Shown here: piece after piece, positions 58,020 to 64,000 of the stretch
Layout of the letters: each line of letters begins with the position of its first letter
How positions within the stretch are numbered: position 1 is the first letter of the stretch
Origin: Tabrizicola_A sp965284335
GTDB lineage: Bacteria; Pseudomonadota; Alphaproteobacteria; Rhodobacterales; Rhodobacteraceae
Strand: one strand, 5' to 3'
Length of the DNA stretch: 64,000 nt
NCBI RefSeq assembly: GCF_965284335.1
Contig: NZ_OZ260076.1
Made by a program: the position numbers and the translations under genes
Notes under the pieces: model-generated
What the model was told of the DNA's origin: nothing
Seen by the model: the letters and a program-made list of their open reading frames with translations, nothing else
Database searches by the model: none

Positions 58020-58861
58020 GCGGGCACCAGAACATCGGCCGCACGGGCCGCCTCGGCGGCCAAAACAGGCCAATCTGGCACATCATTGTCCCATTCGATC
58101 AGGGTCGCGCGCGGCCCGCCCCGGGCGATGACGGCACGGTAAAGGGTCCAGACCGGATCGGCCACCGCCGCGCCATGGCTGTCGATGAGCAGCGGGCGGC
58201 CCGCATCGTCGTGGTCGGCCTCATGCCCGCCAAGGTGGATCTCGCCCACCAGATCCAAGGGAAAGCGCGCGATATAATCCCACGGGTTCCACATCTGGTT
58301 GGTGCAGGACACAAAGACGTTGTTCACATCGAGCAACAGGCCGCAGCCCGTGCGGCGGGCGATTTCGGTCAGAAAATCGATCTCACCCATCGTGGTTTCG
58401 GCAAAGGCCACATAGGTTGACGGGTTTTCCAAAAGCATCCGGCGGCCCAAAACCTGCTGAATCCGATCAATGTGATCGACCACCCGGTTCAGGGTTTGCG
58501 CGTTATAGGGCAGGGGCAGAAGATCGTTCAAAAAGGCCCCGTCATGGGTGGACCACGCCAGATGTTCGGAAAAGCTCGCTGGTTGCAGCCAGTCGCAAAG
58601 ATGCCGCAGCCGTGCCAGATGATCGGCGTCCAGCGGGGCCTCGCCGCCGATGGACAGGCCAACCCCATGCACCGACATGGGCAAGCGCTCTGCCAGATGG
58701 CGCAGTTGCGCCAAGGGCCGCCCACCTTCGCCCATGTAGTTTTCGGCGTGGATCTCCAGCCAGCTGACCGGGGTGGGGTTGTCCAGCAGGTCCTTGAAAT
58801 GCTGGGGCTTATAGCCGACCCCCGCCAGCAGCGGCAGGCCATGGTTCGCGTGATCGAACAT
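58016..58861 (-). CDS. bufB: DUF692 multinuclear iron oxidase (BufB/MbnB-type)
   Basis: A 281-aa TIM-barrel enzyme of the DUF692/MNIO family, which uses two or three iron ions to modify cysteines of small precursor peptides (MbnB makes oxazolone/thioamide in methanobactin; bufferin enzymes form thiooxazole). Metal-binding elements: GVGYKPQHF, EIHAENYMG, SVHGVGLSIGG, SEHLAW, LENPSTYV, LLLDVNNVFVS, IHLGGH, IDSHGAAV, EWDNDVP. The ATG at MFDHANHG has AAGGGTG upstream, better than the ATG five codons earlier. Located 75 bp after the precursor gene. Confidence 0.92.
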   Translation of the reverse strand: MFDHANHGLPLLAGVGYKPQHFKDLLDNPTPVSWLEIHAENYMGEGGRPLAQLRHLAERLPMSVHGVGLSIGGEAPLDADHLARLRHLCDWLQPASFSEHLAWSTHDGAFLNDLLPLPYNAQTLNRVVDHIDRIQQVLGRRMLLENPSTYVAFAETTMGEIDFLTEIARRTGCGLLLDVNNVFVSCTNQMWNPWDYIARFPLDLVGEIHLGGHEADHDDAGRPLLIDSHGAAVADPVWTLYRAVIARGGPRATLIEWDNDVPDWPVLAAEAARAADVLVPA

Positions 58862-58936
58862 CCCGACACCCTTCATCTGTTTACAAATATCCCACGGGGG
58901 TCCGGGGGTGTGAAACCCCCGGTCCGGCGTGTCAGA

Positions 58937-59242
58937 TCAGCCCTGCGGCAGATCGCGGTCCAATGCCTCAAGGCTGCCCATGCGGGCGGTGCCATCGGCT
59001 GCGGCGGGCAGTTCCATGGTGGTGCAGGTGCCCGCGGGGACCATCTTCCAAGCATTGCCCTGATAATCCACTTTTGAGCTGCCGGCACAGGTGGTGCCTT
59101 CTCCGGCGGCGCAATCGTTCTGGCCCGCAAGCGCCACGCCAAAGCACTTTTCGTTTTCCTGTGCGGTCACAACCGTGGCGTGCGAGGCCAATGCGGCGGC
59201 CAAGGCCCCGGCGACGGTGAGCGTGCGAATATGGTTCGACAT
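58937..59242 (-). CDS. bufA: DUF2282 bufferin-type precursor (BufA1)
   Basis: A 101-aa secreted precursor of the DUF2282 family. Signal peptide about residues 1-27 (TVVTA then QEN). The mature part has four cysteines at 33, 44, 52 and 73 (EKCFG, QNDCAAG, TTCAGSS, PAGTC), the expected sites of modification by the DUF692 enzyme. Bufferins described in Caulobacter bind copper in the periplasm and protect against it. Here the acidic C-terminal tail (residues 78-101, LPAAADGTARMGSLEALDRDL) is longer than the core needs. ATG has AAGGG upstream. First gene of the operon, in order A-B-C-D. Confidence 0.9.
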   Translation of the reverse strand: MSNHIRTLTVAGALAAALASHATVVTAQENEKCFGVALAGQNDCAAGEGTTCAGSSKVDYQGNAWKMVPAGTCTTMELPAAADGTARMGSLEALDRDLPQG

Positions 59243-59371
59243 AATGAAATCCCTTTGACTGGTTGATGTCTTTCGACAGGCCAAAGCTAGGGATATCGAC
59301 GCCTCACGCGCCAATCACAGCATCGTGGGGCACGGGTCTGTGAAGCGCGAAACCTGCCGCTTGACACAGAA

Positions 59372-59397
59372 AAAGCGCCGCAGTCTTGCGGCGCTTT
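59372..59397. terminator. terminator, formerly at the end of thrS
   Basis: Ten-pair stem AAAGCGCCGC/GCGGCGCTTT with a six-base loop, T-rich on both sides. On the minus strand it would follow the thrS stop by about 27 bp if the IS5 element were removed, so the element has separated thrS from its terminator. On the plus strand it ends nothing visible; it also shields the bufferin promoter. Confidence 0.75.
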
Positions 59398-59490
59398 CTT
59401 TTAATTTCAAGACTTTGGGCGCCCTAGGGTCAGGATGCATTGATTTCCGTAGCGCTGCGTGATTCACGGCTCCGAAAACGGAGCGGTGAC

Positions 59491-59838
59491 ATGAGCGAGC
59501 TTTACTGGCTTAGCGATGCGCAGTTGGCCAAGCTGGAACCCTTTTTCCCGAAGTCCCATGGCAAGCCCCGTGTTGACGACAGGCGGGTTTTGAGCGGTAT
59601 AATCTTCATCAATCGCAACGGCTTGCGTTGGCGTGATGCGCCCGCGGAGTATGGGCCGCACAAGACGCTCTACAGCCGTTGGAAGCGATGGAGCGAGAAG
59701 GGTATCTTCGCCCGAATGCTTCTCGAACTGGCCGATCAAGGCGGCGGGACTGACACGCTGATGATCGATGCGACGCATCTGAAGACGCACCGCACGGCCT
59801 CCAGCCTGGGGCTGAAAAAAGGGGGCGCGGTCGCCTGA
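59491..59838 (+). CDS. IS5 transposase, first frame (OrfA)
   Basis: The 115-residue first part of the transposase, with the DUF4096-type N-terminal domain (YWLSDAQLAKLEPFFPKSHGKPRVDDRRVLSGI and GLRWRDAPAEYGPHKTLYSRWKRW) and the first catalytic Asp in LMIDATHLKTH. It ends shortly after an AAAAAAGGGGG run at 59815-59825. A -1 shift there joins it to the second frame. ATG has GCGGTGAC upstream. Confidence 0.92.
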   Translation: MSELYWLSDAQLAKLEPFFPKSHGKPRVDDRRVLSGIIFINRNGLRWRDAPAEYGPHKTLYSRWKRWSEKGIFARMLLELADQGGGTDTLMIDATHLKTHRTASSLGLKKGGAVA

Positions 59839-60248
59839 TCGGACGCACCAAGGGCGGGATGAACTCGAAACTGCACGCGGTGACCGATGCGGCAGGCCGT
59901 CCGCTGCGGATGTTTCTGACGGCCGGTCAACGGAGCGATTACATCGGCGCCCGGGCACTGCTAGACGGCCTCCCTCCCGCTGACCACATGCTGGCGGACC
60001 GTGGATACGACGCAGACTGGTATCGCGAAGCCCTTGAAGACAAGGGGATCACGCCGTGCATCCCTTCCCGAAAGAACCGTAAGGTTCCAATCCCCTATGA
60101 CGAAGCCCGATACCGCAAGCGCCACAAGATCGAGAACAGCTTCGCTCGCCTCAAGGACTGGCGACGGGTCGCCACCCGTTACGACAGATGCCCTAAGGTC
60201 TTCCTGTCGGCATGCGCATTGGCTGCCGTGGTCATGTTCTGGCTATGA
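59820..60248 (+). CDS. IS5 transposase, second frame (OrfB), made by -1 frameshift
   Basis: Second part of the same transposase, about 143 residues in the -1 frame. After the slip at A-AAA-AAG it reads RGRGRLIGRTKGGMNSKLHAVTDA, which continues the family sequence without a gap. The second catalytic Asp is in MLADRGYDADW and the Glu is in KRHKIENSFARLKDWRR. The slippery heptamer is the usual device of IS427-like elements to make the full enzyme. Confidence 0.9.
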   Translation, partial: RGRGRLIGRTKGGMNSKLHAVTDAAGRPLRMFLTAGQRSDYIGARALLDGLPPADHMLADRGYDADWYREALEDKGITPCIPSRKNRKVPIPYDEARYRKRHKIENSFARLKDWRRVATRYDRCPKVFLSACALAAVVMFWL

Positions 60249-60257
60249 ATCCTGACC

Positions 60258-62201
60258 CTAGTGCGCAGGTGGCAATGCGTCAAGACCAAAGGTTGCAATT
60301 GCCTGATCGAAGCTGATCGTTTCAGTGCGCGTCTCGCCAAGGCGGCGAACTGAAACAGTGCGCTCCTCGACTTCCTTCATGCCGATGGCAAGGATCACGG
60401 GAACTTTGCCCACCGAATGCTCGCGCACCTTATAGTTGATCTTCTCATTGCGCGTGTCGGCCTCGGCCCGGACGCCTGCCTTTTTCAGGGCATTGGCCAC
60501 CTCATGCACATAAGGATCGGCATCCGAGACGATGGAGGCCACCACCACCTGACGCGGGGCGAGCCAGAAGGGGAACTTGCCCGCGTAGTTTTCAATGAGA
60601 ATCCCGATGAAGCGCTCAAACGAGCCCAAGATCGCGCGGTGCAGCATGACGGGGCGGTGTTTCGCGCCGTCTTCGCCCACAAATTCCGCATCCAGCCGGT
60701 TTGGCAGGTTGAAATCGGCTTGGAAGGTGCCGCACTGCCATTCGCGGCCGATGGCGTCGGTCAGTTTGAAATCGAGCTTCGGGCCATAGAAGGCGCCGTC
60801 GCCGGGGTTCACCTCATAGGGCAGGCCCAGACCCTCGATCGCCTTTTGCAGGGCGTTTTCGGCCTTGTCCCAGATTTCATCCGACCCCACCCGTACATCG
60901 GGGCGGGTCGAGAGCTTGATGTCAAACTTCTCAAAGCCAAGGTCTTTGTAGACCGAGGAGAGAAGCGCGATGAAGCCTGCACATTCCGCCTCGATCTGGT
61001 CTTCGGTGCAGAAGATATGCGCATCGTCCTGGGTAAAGCCGCGCACGCGCATGAGGCCATGCATGGAGCCTGAGGATTCATAGCGGTGGCAGGAGCCGAA
61101 TTCGGCCAGACGCAAGGGCAGGTCGCGGTAGGATTTCAGGCCCTGATTGAACACCTGCACATGGCAGGGGCAGTTCATCGGTTTCAGCGCATTGATGCGC
61201 TTTTCGCGGGCCCCTTCCTCGTCCACCTCGACGATGAACATGTTCTCGCGGTAGGCCTCCCAATGGCCTGATTTTTCCCACAGGATGCGGTCAACCACTT
61301 GGGGCGTCTTGATTTCCTTGTAGCCTGCGGTGCGCAACCGGCCGCGCATGTAATCTTCCAGCTGACGATAGATCGTCCAGCCATTGGGGTGCCAGAACAC
61401 CATGCCCGGCGCTTCGTCTTGGATGTGGAACAGCTCCATCTCGCGGCCAAGCTTGCGGTGGTCGCGCTTGGCGGCCTCTTCCAGCATGGTCATATGGGCC
61501 TTGAGGTCATCGCGGTTCTTGAAGGCCAGACCATAGATGCGCTGGAGCATGGGGCGGGAGGCATCGCCCAGCCAATAGGCGCCGGCGACATGGGTCAGCT
61601 TGAAGGCATCGGCGGGAACTTGGCCGGTGTGGGCCAGATGCGGGCCGCGGCAGAGGTCTTGCCAGTGCCCATGCCAATACATCCGCAGGTCTTCGCCCTC
61701 GGGGATGCGGTTGATGAGTTCGATCTTAAAGGGCTCGCCGCGTTCCTCGTAATAGGCGATGGCGCGGGCGCGGTCCCAGACTTCGGTTTTCACCGGGTCG
61801 CGGGCGTTGATGATCTGCTTCATCTTGGCCTCAATCGCGCCCAGATCCTCGGGCGTGAAGGGCTCGGCGCGGTCAAAGTCGTAAAACCAGCCGTAATCAC
61901 GCACCGGGCCGATGGTGACTTTCACATCGGGCCAGATTTCCTGCACGGCGCGCGCCATGATATGGGCGCAGTCGTGGCGGATGAGTTCCAGCGCCTGCGC
62001 GTCATCCTGCATGGTGTGGATGGCGATGGTGGCATCCGACGTGATCGGCCATTGCAGATCGTAATGCGCGCCGTTGACGGTGGCGGAGATCGCCTTTTTG
62101 GCAAGGCCCGGGGCGATGGAAAGCGCCACTTCGGCGGCGGTCACGCCGGGCGCATAGTCGCGCTTGTTGCCATCGGGAAAGGTGAGGGAGATTTGGGCCA
62201 T
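60258..62201 (-). CDS. thrS: threonine-tRNA ligase
   Basis: Class II aminoacyl-tRNA synthetase of 647 aa. An N-terminal TGS domain (about residues 1-62) and editing domain (HDCAHIMARAVQEIWPD) come first. The catalytic core has the zinc cysteine in MNCPCHVQVF, motif 2 in CHRYESSGSMHGLMRVRGFTQDDAHIF and motif 3 in HRAILGSFERFIGILIEN, and an anticodon-binding domain (about 545-640) ends it. ATG has GAGGATC upstream. Its stop codon lies inside the CTAG duplication of the IS5 element. Confidence 0.97.
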   Translation of the reverse strand: MAQISLTFPDGNKRDYAPGVTAAEVALSIAPGLAKKAISATVNGAHYDLQWPITSDATIAIHTMQDDAQALELIRHDCAHIMARAVQEIWPDVKVTIGPVRDYGWFYDFDRAEPFTPEDLGAIEAKMKQIINARDPVKTEVWDRARAIAYYEERGEPFKIELINRIPEGEDLRMYWHGHWQDLCRGPHLAHTGQVPADAFKLTHVAGAYWLGDASRPMLQRIYGLAFKNRDDLKAHMTMLEEAAKRDHRKLGREMELFHIQDEAPGMVFWHPNGWTIYRQLEDYMRGRLRTAGYKEIKTPQVVDRILWEKSGHWEAYRENMFIVEVDEEGAREKRINALKPMNCPCHVQVFNQGLKSYRDLPLRLAEFGSCHRYESSGSMHGLMRVRGFTQDDAHIFCTEDQIEAECAGFIALLSSVYKDLGFEKFDIKLSTRPDVRVGSDEIWDKAENALQKAIEGLGLPYEVNPGDGAFYGPKLDFKLTDAIGREWQCGTFQADFNLPNRLDAEFVGEDGAKHRPVMLHRAILGSFERFIGILIENYAGKFPFWLAPRQVVVASIVSDADPYVHEVANALKKAGVRAEADTRNEKINYKVREHSVGKVPVILAIGMKEVEERTVSVRRLGETRTETISFDQAIATFGLDALPPAH

Positions 62202-62424
62202 GGCCTGATCCTCGTCTGTTTGGCGCCTACGAAACGCCCGGTTGCGGGTTATGATGGGCGTGGTGTGCCGCTTTGTCTGGGTGGCGTCAAGGCCGGGTCT
62301 GGCCCCTTGGTGGCAAAAAATGGCCGGCTGGGGGCTGGAATGGCAATTTGCGTGGCAAAGCGCACAGTTGCGGGCTGACATGGGGCGGCAGGGCGGCTAC
62401 ACCAAAGCACGGATTGGGGGAGCG

Positions 62425-63171
62425 ATGACGCAGTTTCTGACAACAGAGCAAGGCCGCCGGATTGCCTATCACCAGACCCCCGGACGCGGGCCGGGCGTGG
62501 TGTTTCTGGGGGGCTATCGGTCGGATATGACGGGCACCAAGGCGGTGCATCTGCAAGCTTGGGCCGAGGCCGAGGGGCGGGCCTTTCTGCGGTTTGACTA
62601 TTCGGGGCATGGCCGGTCTTCGGGCGCCTTTGAGGCGGGCGGCATTGGCGATTGGTCGCAAGACGCGATGGCGGTGATCGCGACGCTGACGCAGGGGCCG
62701 CAGATTCTGGTCGGCTCGTCCATGGGGGGGTGGATTGCGCTTTTGGTGGCGCGGGCCATGCCGCAGCGGGTGGCCGGGCTGGTGGGCATCGCCGCCGCGC
62801 CGGATTTCACCGAAGATCTGATGCGCGCCACCTTTACCGATGCGCAGAAGGTTGCGTTGAAAAATCAGGGGTTTGTGGCGGAACCTTCAGAATATTCGGA
62901 TCAGCCCAATATCATCACGCAGGCGTTCTTGGACGATGGTGCAAAACATCTGGTGCTGCGCGCGCCTTTGGATTTGCCCTTCCCGGTGCGTCTGTTGCAA
63001 GGCACTGCGGATGTGGATGTGCCGCCTGCCGTGGCGCTGCGCCTGATGGAACATGCCCGCTGTGACGATCTGCGGCTGACCTTGGTGAAGGGGGCCGATC
63101 ACCGCTTTTCCACGCCGGCCTGTTTGGGGCTGATCGTGCAAGCCATTTCGGATATTCTGACGGCGGACTAG
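62425..63171 (+). CDS. alpha/beta-hydrolase, serine esterase type
   Basis: A 248-aa alpha/beta-hydrolase. Oxyanion region VVFLGGYRSDMTGTKA, strand FDYSGHGRSSG and nucleophile elbow GSSMGG (Ser about residue 97) are seen; the acid is in LQGTADVDVP and the His in GADHRFS. It resembles the ABHD10-like thioesterases and carboxylesterases. ATG with GGGGGAG upstream. Divergent from thrS; the 220 bp between them hold both promoters. Substrate unknown. Confidence 0.88.
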   Translation: MTQFLTTEQGRRIAYHQTPGRGPGVVFLGGYRSDMTGTKAVHLQAWAEAEGRAFLRFDYSGHGRSSGAFEAGGIGDWSQDAMAVIATLTQGPQILVGSSMGGWIALLVARAMPQRVAGLVGIAAAPDFTEDLMRATFTDAQKVALKNQGFVAEPSEYSDQPNIITQAFLDDGAKHLVLRAPLDLPFPVRLLQGTADVDVPPAVALRLMEHARCDDLRLTLVKGADHRFSTPACLGLIVQAISDILTAD

Positions 63172-63402
63172 GGGCCATAGTGCTTGGGCGCTGCGGTGAT
63201 TTGATGTTTTTCCATACTATGCGCAGCTCGGCGCTGTCGTGGTTCAAGGGTTATCGGGAATTTTAAGAAAGACATATCAAGATGGTAACTGGCAAAACTC
63301 ATGCAAGGCCAGCGCAGCTTGTCTTGCAGTTTTACAACAATGATGGGGCGGGCCCTGCCGCGCCATGTGCTGTTATGTGGCCTGTGACGCAGGAGTTGCC
63401 CG

Positions 63403-64000
63403 ATGCATGAGCCCTTGGTGATGATCCCCGGCATGATGGCCGATGCGCGGCTGTTTTTGCCGCAGATGGTGCGGCTGGGGGCGGATCGGCAATGTCAGGT
63501 CTGTATCGCCGCCAAGGGTGAGACGGTTGAGAAAATGTCCGAGGCGCTGATGGCCGGGTTGCCGCCGAAATTCGCGCTTTTGGGCCATGGGCTGGGCGGC
63601 GATGTGGCCTTGGACATCATCCGCCGCGCGCCGGATCGGGTGACGCGGGTGATCTTGATGGCGACCGACCCTTTGTCGGAACCACCCCAAACCGCGGTGG
63701 AGCGGGAGACGCGCATGGTCATGGCGCGGGCCGGGCGGTTGGTGGATGCCATGGCACAAGAGCTGCCGCCGCAGGCGGTGGTCGAGAGCCCTTGGCATGA
63801 GGAGATCATGGCGCTGGTCAAGGATATGGCGCTGGGCTTGGGCGAGGGGGTGTTCTTGCGCCAGTCGCGCGCGCTGCAACGCCGCCCCGATCAGCAAAAG
63901 ACCATGCGAAAGGTGCGGCTGCCGGCCTTGGTTTTGGCGGGGCGGCAAGATCCTTTGGTGCCGCTGCGCCGTCAGGAATTCACCGCCACGCTGATGCCCT
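63403..64000 (+). CDS. alpha/beta-hydrolase-fold protein lacking the serine nucleophile (partial)
   Basis: The frame runs off the window end after 199 codons. N-terminus MHEPLVMIPGMMADARLF is the usual first strand of an alpha/beta-hydrolase, followed by FALLGHGLGGDVALDIIRRAP where the nucleophile elbow has Gly in place of Ser (GHGLGG instead of GHSxGG). The later strand VLAGRQDPLVP holds the acid position. ATG has AGGAG seven to eight bases upstream. It is 230 bp after the previous hydrolase gene on the same strand. It may be a non-catalytic relative, or use another residue. Confidence 0.8.
   Translation, partial: MHEPLVMIPGMMADARLFLPQMVRLGADRQCQVCIAAKGETVEKMSEALMAGLPPKFALLGHGLGGDVALDIIRRAPDRVTRVILMATDPLSEPPQTAVERETRMVMARAGRLVDAMAQELPPQAVVESPWHEEIMALVKDMALGLGEGVFLRQSRALQRRPDQQKTMRKVRLPALVLAGRQDPLVPLRRQEFTATLMP

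Larger units (their letters stand above)
59428..60257. mobile_element. IS5-family element, IS427-like
   Basis: An 830-bp element with terminal inverted repeats GGTCAGGAT / ATCCTGACC and a CTAG target duplication on both sides (59424-59427 and 60258-60261). It codes for one DDE transposase in two overlapping frames. The right-hand CTAG contains the thrS stop codon TAG read on the minus strand, so insertion occurred exactly at the end of thrS without changing the protein. Confidence 0.92.

Noticed and set aside
63168..63434. 88-codon minus-strand frame
   Set aside because: It covers the start of the last hydrolase gene in antisense and has no motif or ribosome-binding site.

Overview
The window comes from a GC-rich alphaproteobacterium, almost certainly a member of the Rhodobacteraceae (Rhodobacter/Gemmobacter-like). 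The signs are a GcrA cell-cycle regulator, a DUF1127 (CcaF1-type) gene followed by a CcsR small-RNA array, a long mraZ leader that looks like UpsM, FnrL-type control of a di-haem peroxidase, and several family-typical DUF genes (DUF983, DUF3572, DUF1127). There are no plasmid or phage genes. Two insertion sequences are present.

Layout. 0-12.5 kb: housekeeping and metabolic genes (glycosyltransferase, methyltransferase, pepT, Nudix hydrolase, DUF983), an EF-hand/ECF sigma/metal-sensor operon, a PleD-like diguanylate cyclase, a HAD phosphatase, an MttB-superfamily methyltransferase and a BenE-type transporter. 12.5-13.3 kb, minus strand: a DUF1127 gene followed by eight purine/pyrimidine-loop hairpins that pair up into four CcsR ('cuckoo') small RNAs. 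13.4-22.9 kb: an Mrp ATPase, then a 5' leader with MraZ-box arrays and a terminator-ended small RNA (UpsM), then mraZ-rsmH-ftsL-ftsI-murE-murF-mraY. The dcw cluster stops after mraY and is followed by an AsmA-family gene. 25-32 kb: cytochrome c peroxidase, gcrA, an RraB-family gene, guanine deaminase, mgtE, an MFS transporter and 5-formyl-THF cyclo-ligase. 32.3-37.4 kb: part of a Tad/Flp pilus locus (ATPase, CpaA, two TPR lipoproteins, TadC, TadB), whose tadB is cut off by a 2.5-kb IS21-family element. 40-41.4 kb: 3-oxoacid CoA-transferase. 41.7 kb: tRNA-Leu(UAA).

41.8-55.2 kb is an AT-richer region beside the tRNA. It holds a histidine kinase/HD-GYP response regulator pair and a second, differently arranged Tad locus: cpaF-tadB-tadC-tadG on plus; tadE/tadF-cpaE-cpaB-cpaC-tadD on minus; flp pilin on plus. 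This locus has no prepilin peptidase of its own in view, so it may use the CpaA of the first locus. Its cpaF seems to carry a one-base frameshift near the 5' end.

55.6-64 kb: DUF2177, an ArsC/Spx-like protein, a cold-shock protein, a four-gene bufferin-type RiPP operon (DUF2282 precursor, DUF692 MNIO enzyme, DUF2063 partner, DoxX membrane protein), an IS5/IS427-type element with a -1 frameshift site that landed at the thrS stop codon, thrS, and two alpha/beta-hydrolases, the last cut by the window edge. The most notable items are the CcsR array, the mraZ leader, the bufferin operon, the doubled Tad loci and the 15-bp repeat expansions in the PleD-like gene.
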